A stretch of DNA of 64,000 nucleotides from Dietzia sp. NCCP-2495 (GTDB lineage Bacteria > Actinomycetota > Actinomycetes > Mycobacteriales > Mycobacteriaceae), in assembly GCF_026011735.1 (NCBI RefSeq), contig NZ_BRVN01000009.1, forward strand, positions 78,988-142,987, in the 5' to 3' direction. Each line of letters opens with the position of its first letter. The stretch's first letter is position 1. This document shows, in pieces, positions 43,903-52,608 of the stretch. The notes beneath the pieces were generated by a model, which saw only the letters and a list, made by a program, of their open reading frames with translations, was not told the DNA's origin and made no database searches. A program made the position numbers and the translations under genes.

Positions 43903-44589
43903 GTGGAGTTCCTCACCGTCCTGTTCCTCATCGGTATCACCGCCGAGGCGATGACCGGCGCGCTGGCCGCCGGTCGCGAGCGCATGGACCTGTTCGGAGT
44001 GGTGATCGTCGCCTGCGTCACCGCCATCGGCGGCGGCTCAATACGGGACGTCCTGCTCGGTCACTATCCACTCATCTGGGTGCAACACCCTTCCTACCTC
44101 GCCCTGGTCGCGCTGGCTGCGGTCCTCACCGTTGTCGTCGCCCCGATCATGCGGCACTTCAGAGTGCTTTTTCTTGGACTCGACGCACTCGGACTGGCGG
44201 TTTTCGCGATCATCGGTGCCCGGATCGCTCTCGAGATGGGGCACGGCGTCATCATCGCCGTCGCCGCCGCGGTCATCACAGGCGTCTTCGGGGGAGTCAT
44301 GCGTGACCTCCTGTGCGACCGTGTCCCGCTGGTGTTCCGCCAGGAGTTGTACGCCAGCATCGCCATCTTGGCCGCGCTCCTGTTCATGGGACTGGCGGCT
44401 GCGGGCGTCCCGGAGAACTGGGCCGCTGTGATCACCCTGGTCGTGGGGTTCGGCCTGCGGGTGGCCGCGATCCGCTTCAAGCTCGGTCTACCGGTGTTCG
44501 ACTACTACCAGCAGGCCGAACGCCGCCCTCTGGGCAGTCGTCGTAGGCATCGCTGGAGCATCCGGGGCTCGTCGGACGACCTGGACTGA
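43903..44589 (+). CDS. TRIC-type channel family membrane protein (UPF0126/YadS)
   Basis: 228-residue protein with seven hydrophobic helices in two repeats: GITAEAMTGALAAGRERMDL ... GGGSIRDVLLG and LDALGLAVFAIIGARIALEM ... GVFGGVMRDLLC. The paired GG-x(S/V)-(I/M)RD motifs are the hallmark of trimeric intracellular cation channel-like bacterial proteins. GTG 43903 start. The basic C-terminus is cytosolic. The physiological ion in bacteria is not settled. Confidence 0.87.
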   Translation: MEFLTVLFLIGITAEAMTGALAAGRERMDLFGVVIVACVTAIGGGSIRDVLLGHYPLIWVQHPSYLALVALAAVLTVVVAPIMRHFRVLFLGLDALGLAVFAIIGARIALEMGHGVIIAVAAAVITGVFGGVMRDLLCDRVPLVFRQELYASIAILAALLFMGLAAAGVPENWAAVITLVVGFGLRVAAIRFKLGLPVFDYYQQAERRPLGSRRRHRWSIRGSSDDLD

Positions 44590-44594
44590 CGAAT

Positions 44595-45209
44595 CTATCG
44601 ACTCGACAGTAGAGCCACGCCTTCCCCGGACAGCTGATCCAGGTAGGTCCGGCGGCCGGCCATCGCCATGACCAGAGCGAGCACCGGGCCGGCGACCTCG
44701 GGGCCGTCGCCGGCAGAGAAGTCACTGTCGGTCGCCCGCAACGACACACCCGCGACCGTGGTCTTGCTGTTCACCGTGAAGTCGCGCGAGGAGTAGAACC
44801 GGGCGACCTCGGTGGCGGCGCCCGTGTCAGCGCGGCTCGGGAGCCCGAGAGGCTGCCGGATGTCCTCGGAGTGCACGATCACCTCGCCCAGGTACGCGGG
44901 CAGGTCCCCGGTCGGCGCGACGGTCGAGTCGATCACCGCACGGAAGCGATCCAGGGTCTCCTGCGGTGTAGCGCCGAGGTGCTCGCGCAGGCGTCGCTCG
45001 TTGTGTACGGCGGGCCGGAATCCGGCCGCGACGATGCTCCGTATCCACGCCCACCTACCGACCGACGCCGCAGCGGTGAGGTGCGCGACCACGTGCTCGA
45101 CGTCCCATGCGCCGCACAGGGTCGCGTGCTTCCACTGCGCGGCCTCGAGCCCGGCCAGATCGTCGGCCAGGTCCTTGCGCGCCCGGTGCGTTGCCTGCCA
45201 TATGTCCAT
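44595..45209 (-). CDS. Mycothiol-dependent maleylpyruvate isomerase-like (DinB-fold) protein
   Basis: 204-residue protein of the actinobacterial TIGR03083-like family. The N-terminal DinB/MDMPI fold is shown by MDIWQATHRARKDLADDLAG, CGAWDVEHVVAHLTAAASVG and VIVHSEDIRQPLG. The His residues in VVAHL and IVHSEDIR would be metal ligands. Members use mycothiol or bacillithiol as cofactor; substrate unknown. ATG 45209 follows a GGGACGGG stretch. Confidence 0.82.
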   Translation of the reverse strand: MDIWQATHRARKDLADDLAGLEAAQWKHATLCGAWDVEHVVAHLTAAASVGRWAWIRSIVAAGFRPAVHNERRLREHLGATPQETLDRFRAVIDSTVAPTGDLPAYLGEVIVHSEDIRQPLGLPSRADTGAATEVARFYSSRDFTVNSKTTVAGVSLRATDSDFSAGDGPEVAGPVLALVMAMAGRRTYLDQLSGEGVALLSSR

Positions 45210-45413
45210 GTCCCGTCCCTTTCGTTGCCTCCCCCGACTCGACCGGGCGCAAGCATTCACGAATGCGGCGGTCTGCCAGCAGTGATCACCGTATCCGCGA
45301 AGCCACAGAGTGCCGTGTCGATCTACCCTTCTGCCGAAACTCCCACAGGCTTCAACGTGGGCCCCTCGAATCGCCGTCGCCGAACTCTCCCGGCTGTACG
45401 ATCGGGTAAATCA

Positions 45414-45429
45414 TGTGATCCACATCACG
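45414..45429 (+). promoter_or_regulatory. CRP/GlxR-like site upstream of F420 oxidoreductase
   Basis: TGTGATCCACATCACG matches the CRP/GlxR consensus TGTGA-N6-TCACA at nine of ten specified bases. It ends 49 nt before the ATG of the oxidoreductase gene. The window encodes a Crp/GlxR homologue at 6035. Confidence 0.65.
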
Positions 45430-45478
45430 AGCGAGTCCGTTAGGGACAACCGTGAGACCCCACCGCCGGAAGGCGCCC

Positions 45479-46603
45479 ATGCCCGAAGAAGACACTGCTG
45501 CCCCGCTCATGCCCGAGCTCGCCAGTTACGGGCTCGCCGGTCACTCAGCGGCACCGGCCGACCTGCTGACAGAAGTCTCCCGCGCCGAGGATCTCGGACT
45601 CGGCTCGATCCTGCTGTCGGAACGCTTCGCGCTCAAGGACGCAGGAGTGATGGCCGGGGCGGCGGTCGCCTCATCGAGCCGCATCGGCATCGGCACGGCC
45701 GCGACCAATCACAACACGCGTCACCCGCTAGTCACGGCCACCATGGCCACCACGCTGCACAGAATGTCGGGCGGACGCTATGCGTTGGGACTGGGCAGGG
45801 GCATCCCGCTCCTGTTCGACATCATGGGGCTGCCCCATGTCACCTCGGCGCAGCTCGCCGACGCCATCGGCATCTACCGCACCCTGTGGCGAGGCGGAGC
45901 GGTGGCCGGACACGATGGTCCCGCCGGCACCTACCCCTACCTGGTACAAGACACCTCCTTCGACGAGGACATCCCAATCCTGCTCATGGCGATGGGGGAC
46001 AACTCGCTGCGCCTGGCCGGGCAGCTGGCCGACGGGGTGGTGTTACACACCTTCATGTCGGACGCGGCTGTGGAGCGGTCGGTGCGGTTGGTCCGCGAGT
46101 CCGCAGAGAAGGCCGGCCGCGACCCCGCATCGGTGCGGATCTGGTCGGTCATGGCCACCATTGAGGAGTCGCTCGACGAGGCCGCGCGCCTGCGCAAGCT
46201 CGCCGGCCGGTTGGCCACCTACCTGACCGGGTACGGCGACGTCCTGGTTCGAGTGAACGGCTGGGACCCGGCCGGACTCGAATCGTTCCGCTCCGACGAG
46301 CGGCTGGCCGCCCATGCGGGCGCGCTCGACGCGACTGCCGACCTCGACATCCTCCGGCATGCCCGCGATGTGCTGCCGGATGAGTGGCTGGACTGCGCCG
46401 CCGTCGGCAGCGCGAGCCACTGCGCAGACCGGATCGAGGCGCAACTGGCGCTCGGTGCCGACTCGGTGGTCCTGCACGGAGCCACTCCGGATGAGCTCGC
46501 GCCCGTGCTCGACTTATGGCGAACCCGGCGGGACCCCAACCGCTTCACTCACCTCGATCCCAATCCGGGTCGATTCCTCTCGCGGAAGGACTCCCCGTCA
46601 TGA
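45479..46603 (+). CDS. LLM-class F420-dependent oxidoreductase
   Basis: 374-residue luciferase-like TIM-barrel protein, probably F420-dependent given the actinobacterial subgroup. Marks are LGLGSILLSERFALKDAG, GIGTAATNHNTRHPLVTATM, GRYALGLGRGI and ADGVVLHTFM. ATG 45479 (MPEEDTAA) has GGAAGG upstream; GTG 45452 is an alternative. It overlaps the phosphotransferase gene by 4 nt (ATGA), so the two act together; I infer modification and redox turnover of one small-molecule substrate. Confidence 0.87.
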   Translation: MPEEDTAAPLMPELASYGLAGHSAAPADLLTEVSRAEDLGLGSILLSERFALKDAGVMAGAAVASSSRIGIGTAATNHNTRHPLVTATMATTLHRMSGGRYALGLGRGIPLLFDIMGLPHVTSAQLADAIGIYRTLWRGGAVAGHDGPAGTYPYLVQDTSFDEDIPILLMAMGDNSLRLAGQLADGVVLHTFMSDAAVERSVRLVRESAEKAGRDPASVRIWSVMATIEESLDEAARLRKLAGRLATYLTGYGDVLVRVNGWDPAGLESFRSDERLAAHAGALDATADLDILRHARDVLPDEWLDCAAVGSASHCADRIEAQLALGADSVVLHGATPDELAPVLDLWRTRRDPNRFTHLDPNPGRFLSRKDSPS

Positions 46604-47679
46604 CCATCACCGAGACGCCGCAGGCGGACTCGACCCGCCCCGCCGTCGCGAGCACTCCAGAGGAGGTCACCGCGGAGTGGCTCTCGACGGCGCTCGCGAC
46701 ACCTGTGCACTCGGTGCGCACGGAGACCATCGGGACCGGCCAGATCGGGTGCTGCGTCCGAGCCCACGTCGAGGGCGACGGGCTCCCACGGACACTGTTC
46801 GTCAAGCTGCCGAACCCGGACGAGGGCATGCGGCCACTGCTGCACGGCGCGTATCGCAGCGAGGTGTTGTTCTACCGCGACCTCGCGCCGACGCTGGACG
46901 TGCGGGTGCCGCACTGCCGGTTCGCGGCCCTCGGCGAGCGGGAGGGAGAGTTCACGCTCGTGCTCGACGACGTCGCGCCTCGCGTGCAGGGCGACCAGCT
47001 GGCCGGGCTGTCCGTCGCCGACGCGCGTGACAGCGCCGTGAACCTCGCCGGCCTCCACGGGCCACGGTGGTGCGATCCGTCACTGCGCGAGATCGCGGGC
47101 TTGTCCGTGCCGTCTGACGACGACAACGAGACGCTTCAGGACCTGGGAGGGCCAGCACTGGAGGCGTTCCTTGCCGAACTCGGGGACCGTCTCTCCCCCG
47201 ACGAGCGGAAAGCCCTGTCCGAGATCGCGCCACTCATCGCTCAGTGGGCCAACGGCCGCGCCGAGCGCTTCGGACTTCTGCACGCCGACTTCCGGGCCGA
47301 CAACATGCTGATCGACCCCGAAGGGCGACTGCCCTCGTTGGCGTGTGACTGGCAGACGCTCACCACTGGTTTGCCCGGCCGGGACCTCGGCGGGTTCCTC
47401 GGCTCGAGCCTCACAGTGGACGATCGTCGGGCCGCGGAGCGCGGGATCGTCGCCGACTACCACCGCGCCCTGGTAGCGCACGGCGTGACGGGATACACGG
47501 TCGACGAGTGCTGGAACGACTATGTCTACGGGCTGCTGCAGACGCCGGTGGTCGGAATTTTCGGGTGGATGTACGGCACCCGGACCACGCGAGGCGACGA
47601 GATGTTCGCCCTGCTCATGCGCCGGTCCTGCCGGGCGATCGCCGACCATGGCGCCCTCTCGGTGGTCCGGGCGGGCTGA
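46600..47679 (+). CDS. APH/EcKinase-like phosphotransferase
   Basis: 359-residue kinase-fold protein. The catalytic loop is LLHADFRADNMLID (HxDxxxxN) and the DFG-equivalent is LACDWQTL. The N-lobe lysine is probably in LFVKLPNPDEGM. It belongs to the aminoglycoside-phosphotransferase-like superfamily, many members of which phosphorylate steroid-, lipid- or sugar-like metabolites. Coupling to an F420-type oxidoreductase argues for a catabolic rather than a resistance role (inference). Confidence 0.85.
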   Translation: MTITETPQADSTRPAVASTPEEVTAEWLSTALATPVHSVRTETIGTGQIGCCVRAHVEGDGLPRTLFVKLPNPDEGMRPLLHGAYRSEVLFYRDLAPTLDVRVPHCRFAALGEREGEFTLVLDDVAPRVQGDQLAGLSVADARDSAVNLAGLHGPRWCDPSLREIAGLSVPSDDDNETLQDLGGPALEAFLAELGDRLSPDERKALSEIAPLIAQWANGRAERFGLLHADFRADNMLIDPEGRLPSLACDWQTLTTGLPGRDLGGFLGSSLTVDDRRAAERGIVADYHRALVAHGVTGYTVDECWNDYVYGLLQTPVVGIFGWMYGTRTTRGDEMFALLMRRSCRAIADHGALSVVRAG

Positions 47680-47718
47680 CGAGCGAGATGCCCGGGCCCC
47701 GATTACCTGACGGGGCGT

Positions 47719-49212
47719 TCAGCCGACGTGCCAGTGACGGCGGATGAGCTCCTCGCGATCGTCCGCATCGTCTCCGGCCGCTGCGGTGTCGTTGTTGTCG
47801 TCGTCGTCGGTTTCATCGGTGTTGCGGAGGTCCGCGAGCAGGGCGTCGATGAGCGCAGCGGGGAAGACGCCGTCGGCTTCGAAGATCTCGCGCTCGGCCT
47901 CGAGTGCGTCGGCGGCCTCCTGGCGCGAGGTGGGTAGACTCTCGAAGTCGTCGTGGTTGTGGGTGCTGAGCCGCTCGGCCAGCTCCAGGCTCTCCGGATC
48001 GCTGAGCCCCTGCTTCGCCGCGACGGCCATGCCGGCCAGCAACAAGTGCACATCCGCTGAGCCGTCGCCGAGCCGGAACTCGACGGTCTGGTGATCCGTG
48101 GCGGGCTCGGGGATGGGTTCGGTGCTGCCGGGATTGGCGTGCGCGACCATGCCGTCCAGTACGCCCCCGCCCCAGGCCAACGGCACCCGGACGAGCCCGG
48201 TGCGGTCCTTCATTCCCCAGCAGATGTCTTCCGGCGACTCGTCACCCTCGGCGAATCGCAGGTAGGACGTGGGGACCGTGTTGCCGAACGCGGACAGCGC
48301 CCTCGCTGCGGACAGGTAGCCGGCGATCAGTCGACGTCCGGTGTCGTTGAGCCCGTCTTTCCCCACGATGGCGTTGGCGCCGTCGCGCACCAGCCGACTG
48401 TGGAAATGCAGACCGTTTCCCGCGCCCTCGCTGCTCACCAACGGGGCGAATGTCGCCTCGACACCATGGGCGTAGGCGACCTCGCGCACCACCCATTTGG
48501 CCAGGACGAGGTTGTCTGCCGCCTGCTCCAGCGGCACGGGCTGGAGCTCGATCTCGTGCTGGACCAGCTGCCGGTCCTCCTCGAGGATGTTGCCGACCTC
48601 TCCGTGGGCGTACTTGGGCGGCACGCCCATCGCACTGAGGTGACCCAGCACCTCCTCTCGAACCCGCCGGTGCTTCGAGAACGGACCCGACTCCTGGTAG
48701 CCGCGCTCCTCCTCCACGGGGAAGCTCTTCTCGGGCTCGTCGACGAGGTAGTACTCCAGCTCGCCGAAGGCCTCCAGCGTCATGCCGGTCTCCTGCGTGA
48801 GCACCTCGGCGGCGCGGCGCACGATCTGCTCGCGTGCGTGGCGCAGCGGCTTGCCGGCGTCGTCGTAGAAGGAACACAACACGTCGAGCGAGCGTTGCTC
48901 GCCGAAGGGATTGAGGAAGGCGGTGCGGTGGCGCGGGACGATGTAGACGTCGCTGGACTCAGTATCGGTGCCGGCGAAGACACTGGAGCCGTCCACGCGC
49001 TCGCCTCGTGTCAGCACCTCGAGGAGGTGCTCGCGCGAATTGATGGGAAAAGCCACCGCCTTGAGGCGCCCGTCGCCGCCGACGTAGCGCAGGTTGACCT
49101 GGTGCAGCTCCAACTGCTCGACCGCCCGCGCGAGGTCACCGGCGGTGAAGTCGGCTGTAGGCTTGCCGAGCAGGCGGACGAGTGGGTGGGGTTCCAGTGC
49201 GTCGATGGCCAT
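47719..49212 (-). CDS. Glutamine synthetase-like enzyme
   Basis: 497-residue member of the glutamine synthetase superfamily, divergent from GlnA. The beta-grasp region is followed by catalytic-domain marks: EAFGELEYYLVDEPEKS and HGEVGNILEEDRQLVQHEIE (metal-binding Glu residues), GAGNGLHFHSRLVRD (equivalent of GSGMHxHxS) and VEFRLGDGSADVHLLLAGM. Likely a gamma-glutamyl-amine ligase or GS-like protein; substrate unknown. The C-terminus is a long acidic Asp/Asn tail. ATG 49212 (MAIDALEPH) is chosen. Confidence 0.82.
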   Translation of the reverse strand: MAIDALEPHPLVRLLGKPTADFTAGDLARAVEQLELHQVNLRYVGGDGRLKAVAFPINSREHLLEVLTRGERVDGSSVFAGTDTESSDVYIVPRHRTAFLNPFGEQRSLDVLCSFYDDAGKPLRHAREQIVRRAAEVLTQETGMTLEAFGELEYYLVDEPEKSFPVEEERGYQESGPFSKHRRVREEVLGHLSAMGVPPKYAHGEVGNILEEDRQLVQHEIELQPVPLEQAADNLVLAKWVVREVAYAHGVEATFAPLVSSEGAGNGLHFHSRLVRDGANAIVGKDGLNDTGRRLIAGYLSAARALSAFGNTVPTSYLRFAEGDESPEDICWGMKDRTGLVRVPLAWGGGVLDGMVAHANPGSTEPIPEPATDHQTVEFRLGDGSADVHLLLAGMAVAAKQGLSDPESLELAERLSTHNHDDFESLPTSRQEAADALEAEREIFEADGVFPAALIDALLADLRNTDETDDDDNNDTAAAGDDADDREELIRRHWHVG

Positions 49213-49291
49213 ACCGCATTCTACCGGCTCCAGCGCGGGATGGGGCCATCGAGCCGACGTCGCCCGCTCCGCCGGTCGGAGCAGGGCTCGG

Positions 49292-49545
49292 TCAGGTCGT
49301 CGCAGGTCGCCCGTGACGCCAGTAGCCGACAAAGTCCACGTTCCGCTCCCGGCCTGTCGGCGCCCGATGACGACTCGTCGCGAGGGACCCAACGCACCTT
49401 TATCCCGGGCGGCACCCGGAACTTCTGCCGGTCACCGGCCGTGGGGACCTCGATGATCGCGATCCCCCGGGCCGTCTCCGGGAGTGAGGCACAGATTCCG
49501 GCTACCGATCTCGCACGGGCAGCCCTCTGTCAGCCTTCCGCCCCG
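49292..49545 (-). pseudogene. Siderophore-interacting protein (SIP) remnant
   Basis: In the gap between the GS-like gene and arsR, the minus strand still reads VAGICASLPETARGIAIIEV then PTAGDRQKFRVPPGIKVRWV in one frame. This matches the middle of the SIP reductase domain. After a frame change, RNVDFVGYWRHGRP plus a stop (49292-49294) appears, the characteristic SIP C-terminus. The NAD/FAD-binding N-terminal part, a start codon and a segment between the two pieces are missing. It is a decayed ferric-siderophore reductase gene. Confidence 0.68.
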
Positions 49546-49560
49546 GGGAGCAATTGCGCA

Positions 49561-49938
49561 TCAAGACAGGTCGAGGAATCCGCGCAACTGCTCCAAGGCG
49601 CCACGGGCCACGGTGTAGTACGCCCATCTGCCACGCTGCTCACGGGTCAGCAGACCTACGTCGACGAGACGTTTGAGGTGATGACTGACCGTGGGTTGGC
49701 TGATGTCCACCACATCGAGAAGGTCGCAGGCGCACACGGATTCGCAACCACGCGCCGCGATATGCGACAGGAGCCTGAGCCGCGTGGGGTCGGCCAACGC
49801 CTTGAACCCGGCGGCCATTGACTCCGCGGTGGGGGCGTCAACGGGCGTGCGCGAGAGCGAGCAGCATCCGCCCGCCGCGGGGTCGCCGACCAGCGCCGCG
49901 CCTGCCACTGAACTCGTCGTCGTCGTTGTCGTCGTCAT
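49561..49938 (-). CDS. arsR: ArsR-family arsenic-sensing repressor
   Basis: 125-residue ArsR/SmtB repressor. The winged helix is ISQPTVSHHLKRLVDVGLL. Candidate As(III) ligands are the vicinal Cys in GGCCSLS and Cys in RGCESVCACDLL, resembling the N-terminal Cys pair plus helix Cys of corynebacterial ArsR1. The start region encodes a run of Thr (MTTTTTTTSSV) from a GACGACGACAAC-type repeat. Divergent from acr3, with two palindromes between them. Confidence 0.92.
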   Translation of the reverse strand: MTTTTTTTSSVAGAALVGDPAAGGCCSLSRTPVDAPTAESMAAGFKALADPTRLRLLSHIAARGCESVCACDLLDVVDISQPTVSHHLKRLVDVGLLTREQRGRWAYYTVARGALEQLRGFLDLS

Positions 49939-49965
49939 ACCCTCACCGCCTCCCCGCTAGGTCAG

Positions 49966-50019
49966 ATTGACGATCATCAATATGCCATCCTAGCCTCATC
50001 CATAGATATACATCGATCT
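49966..50019. promoter_or_regulatory. ArsR operator palindromes
   Basis: Two AT-rich inverted repeats lie in the divergent gap: ATTGA-CGATCA-TCAAT (49966-49981) and AGAT-ATACATCG-ATCT (50004-50019). The second ends 19 nt before the acr3 ATG. Both are good candidates for ArsR dimer sites. Confidence 0.65.
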
Positions 50020-50038
50020 GACGGGAGCCTCGCCACTG

Positions 50039-51151
50039 ATGAGCGCCACCACTTCTGCGCGCAGTGCCGCCCCGGTCGCCAAGGAGATGTCGTTCCTCGA
50101 TCGCTACCTGGCCGTCTGGATCCTCGCGGCGATGGCCGCCGGACTAGTCCTGGGCCGCTTCGTCCCCGGCCTGGACCGCGCCCTCGATTCGGTGCAGGTC
50201 GGCGGCATCTCGGTCCCCATCGCCGTGGGCCTGCTGGTCATGATGTACCCCGTCCTGGCCAAGGTGCGCTACGACGAGACCCACCGGGTGACCGGCGACC
50301 GGAAGCTGCTCGGACTGTCACTGCTACTCAACTGGATCGTCGGCCCGGCATTCATGTTCACGCTCGCCTGGGTGTTCCTTCCTGACCTGCCGGAGTTCCG
50401 CACAGGGCTGATCATCGTCGGCCTGGCCCGCTGCATCGCCATGGTGTTCATCTGGAACGACCTGGCGTGCGGCGACCGCGAGGCGGCGGCCGTCCTGGTG
50501 GCCATCAACTCGGTCTTCCAGGTGGTGGCCTTCGGCGCGCTGGGCTGGTTCTACCTGCAGATCCTGCCCGGCTGGCTGGGGCTGGAGAAGGTGTCGGCGG
50601 AGTTCTCGGTGTGGGCGATCGTGCTGTCCGTGCTGGTCTTCCTCGGCATCCCCTTGCTCGCCGGCTTCGCCACGCGCGTTCTCGGCGAACGCGCGAAGGG
50701 CCGCACCTGGTACGAGGAGACGTTCCTGCCGCGGATCGGCCCGTGGGCGCTGTACGGCCTGCTGTTCACGATCGTCCTGCTGTTCTCGATGCAGGGCGAG
50801 GCCATCACCTCGCATCCGCTCGACGTAGCCCGGATGGCGATCCCTCTACTCCTGTACTTCGTCCTGATGTTCTCGGCCAGCCTCCTGCTCGCCCGTGGCG
50901 TGGGGCTGAACTACGCCAAGTCCACCTCGGTGGCGTTCACGGCGGCGGGAAACAACTTCGAGCTCGCGATCGCGGTATCGATCGGCACGTTCGGTATCGC
51001 CTCGGGCCAGGCGCTCGCCGGCGTCGTGGGTCCGCTCATAGAGGTCCCCGTGCTGGTCGGCCTGGTCTACGTCGCACTGTGGCTCGGCCCGCGCCTGTTC
51101 CCCGGCGACCCCACTCTCCCGAACCGCTCGACCACCGGAGCCCGGTCATGA
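50039..51151 (+). CDS. acr3: ACR3-family arsenite efflux permease
   Basis: 370-residue membrane transporter with ten helices exporting As(III). The conserved Cys of ACR3 lies in LARCIAMVFIWNDLACGD, and the second half has TAAGNNFELAIAVSIGTFG, both family signatures. ATG 50039 starts the operon; arsC overlaps its stop by 4 nt. Confidence 0.95.
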   Translation: MSATTSARSAAPVAKEMSFLDRYLAVWILAAMAAGLVLGRFVPGLDRALDSVQVGGISVPIAVGLLVMMYPVLAKVRYDETHRVTGDRKLLGLSLLLNWIVGPAFMFTLAWVFLPDLPEFRTGLIIVGLARCIAMVFIWNDLACGDREAAAVLVAINSVFQVVAFGALGWFYLQILPGWLGLEKVSAEFSVWAIVLSVLVFLGIPLLAGFATRVLGERAKGRTWYEETFLPRIGPWALYGLLFTIVLLFSMQGEAITSHPLDVARMAIPLLLYFVLMFSASLLLARGVGLNYAKSTSVAFTAAGNNFELAIAVSIGTFGIASGQALAGVVGPLIEVPVLVGLVYVALWLGPRLFPGDPTLPNRSTTGARS

Positions 51152-51597
51152 GCAACGCCCCAGACGCGGCCGACGCCGTGGACGCCCAGGGAGTCCCGAG
51201 TGTCCTCTTCGTCTGCGTCCACAACGCAGGCCGCTCACAAATGGCCGGCGGCTACCTCGAGCACCTGGCAGGCGGACGGATCGAGGTCCGTTCCGCCGGT
51301 TCGGAGCCCGCGGACCAAGTCAACCCGGCCGCGGTGGCGGCGATGGCCGAGGACGGAATCGACATCACCGCGGCGTCGCCCAAGGTCCTCACCACCGACG
51401 CGGTCCGCGCCTCCGACGTGGTGATCACCATGGGCTGCGGTGACACCTGCCCGATCTTCCCCGGCAAACGCTACGAGGACTGGGATCTCGCCGACCCCGC
51501 AGGCCAGGGCCTCGACGCCGTCCGCCCGATCCGGGACGAGATCAAGCAGCGCATCACCGCGCTCATCGCCGACCTCCTCCCGCCCCCGGCATTCTGA
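51148..51597 (+). CDS. arsC: Arsenate reductase (LMW phosphatase type)
   Basis: 149-residue ArsC of the low-molecular-weight tyrosine-phosphatase fold, reducing As(V) to As(III). The active-site P-loop is VCVHNAGRSQ, the Asp general acid is probably in YEDWDLADP, and Cys in MGCGDTCP could serve the relay. Mycothiol/mycoredoxin coupling is expected in this clade. ATG overlaps the acr3 stop. Confidence 0.93.
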   Translation: MSNAPDAADAVDAQGVPSVLFVCVHNAGRSQMAGGYLEHLAGGRIEVRSAGSEPADQVNPAAVAAMAEDGIDITAASPKVLTTDAVRASDVVITMGCGDTCPIFPGKRYEDWDLADPAGQGLDAVRPIRDEIKQRITALIADLLPPPAF

Positions 51598-51822
51598 ACC
51601 CGGCAATCTGAGGTTTCTCCAAGAGTGCGTGGTCCTGCATGAAAAGCCGGTAAATGAACGACAAATGCCTTCCGTCACCGGCGTGGCCGCGGTAATAATC
51701 AGCTCAGGCACACCGCCCGACCGGCCACGATCCGGGTCGGGGGCCCCGCCCGACCAGTGCCCTCCGGCGACGGCCCCCTTCCCGCCCCGCAACGCTCCAT
51801 GCTGACGTGAAGGGATCCCGCC

Positions 51823-52512
51823 ATGTCGACATCACTTCCGACCACCGCCGACGATCCGACCGTTCCCGTCCCGGACACTCCCGCGGACACCCCCACGCTC
51901 GATGTGCACGCGCTCAACGCGGACGCGAGCGCCCTGGCCCGCAAGTTCGACGGGATGGTGTCCGAGGAGACCATCGAGCGGATCGTCTACGAGTCGTACA
52001 CGACCCTGCACCGCTCGGCGCGGGTCAAGACGCACCTCGCGGCACTCGCCAAGCATTTCGCCGAGGACCGTATCCGAGCGCTCGCCGTGGCTCGCGGCGC
52101 GATCGAGGCGACGGTCCCTCAGGTCCTTTTCGTCGACGCGCGCAACTCGGGTCGTTCCCAGATCGCCTCGGCTCTGCTCACGCACTATGCGGGCGGCAAC
52201 GTGGAGGTCCGCTCCGCGGGCACGAACCCGGGCCACGAGGTGCACCCGGAGGTCTACGAGGCGATGAACGACCGCGGCGTGGCCCTGCTCCGCGCGTTCC
52301 CCAAGCCGCTCACCGACGACGTGGTGCGGGTCTCCGACTACGTGGTGATCCTGGGTGACGTGGACGAACCGCCGCGATACTCGGGCAAGGAGTACCTGAC
52401 CTGGGACGTGGCCCCGGCCAAGGGCGCGTCCGCGGACGAGGTCCGGGCGATCATCGACGACGTGGATACGCGCGTGCGGGCCCTGTGGGAGGAGATCCGC
52501 ACCGACGAGTGA
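51823..52512 (+). CDS. ArsC-like protein with three-helix N-domain; catalytic Cys replaced by Asp
   Basis: 229 residues. An N-terminal three-helix-bundle domain (residues ~40-90, SEETIERIVYESYTTLHRSA) is followed by an ArsC/LMW-phosphatase fold. The P-loop reads LFVDARNSGRSQ where CxxN(S/A)GRSQ is expected, so the nucleophilic Cys is Asp; the Arg is kept. The usual downstream Cys pair is also absent (ILGDVDEPPRYSGK). It therefore cannot be a Cys-based arsenate reductase. An arsenate-binding, regulatory or scaffold role is possible. It lies 225 nt downstream of arsC, same strand. Confidence 0.88.
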   Translation: MSTSLPTTADDPTVPVPDTPADTPTLDVHALNADASALARKFDGMVSEETIERIVYESYTTLHRSARVKTHLAALAKHFAEDRIRALAVARGAIEATVPQVLFVDARNSGRSQIASALLTHYAGGNVEVRSAGTNPGHEVHPEVYEAMNDRGVALLRAFPKPLTDDVVRVSDYVVILGDVDEPPRYSGKEYLTWDVAPAKGASADEVRAIIDDVDTRVRALWEEIRTDE

Positions 52513-52608
52513 CGGCCAGGCCCGGTTGGACACCGGGCCTGCCCCGGCACGCCGCGACGGTGAGCCTGGTATTCCCTGACCCGCCGCCGAGGTCTACTGT
52601 GACTGCTC

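Noticed and set aside
46600..47679. Aminoglycoside resistance gene
   Set aside because: Only the kinase fold is shared; coupling to an oxidoreductase and chromosomal context give no support for resistance.
51598..51822. Broken gene between arsC and the ArsC-like gene
   Set aside because: Six-frame reading shows no recognisable protein pieces; only a CCCGACC / GGTCGGG hairpin near 51717-51740 stands out.
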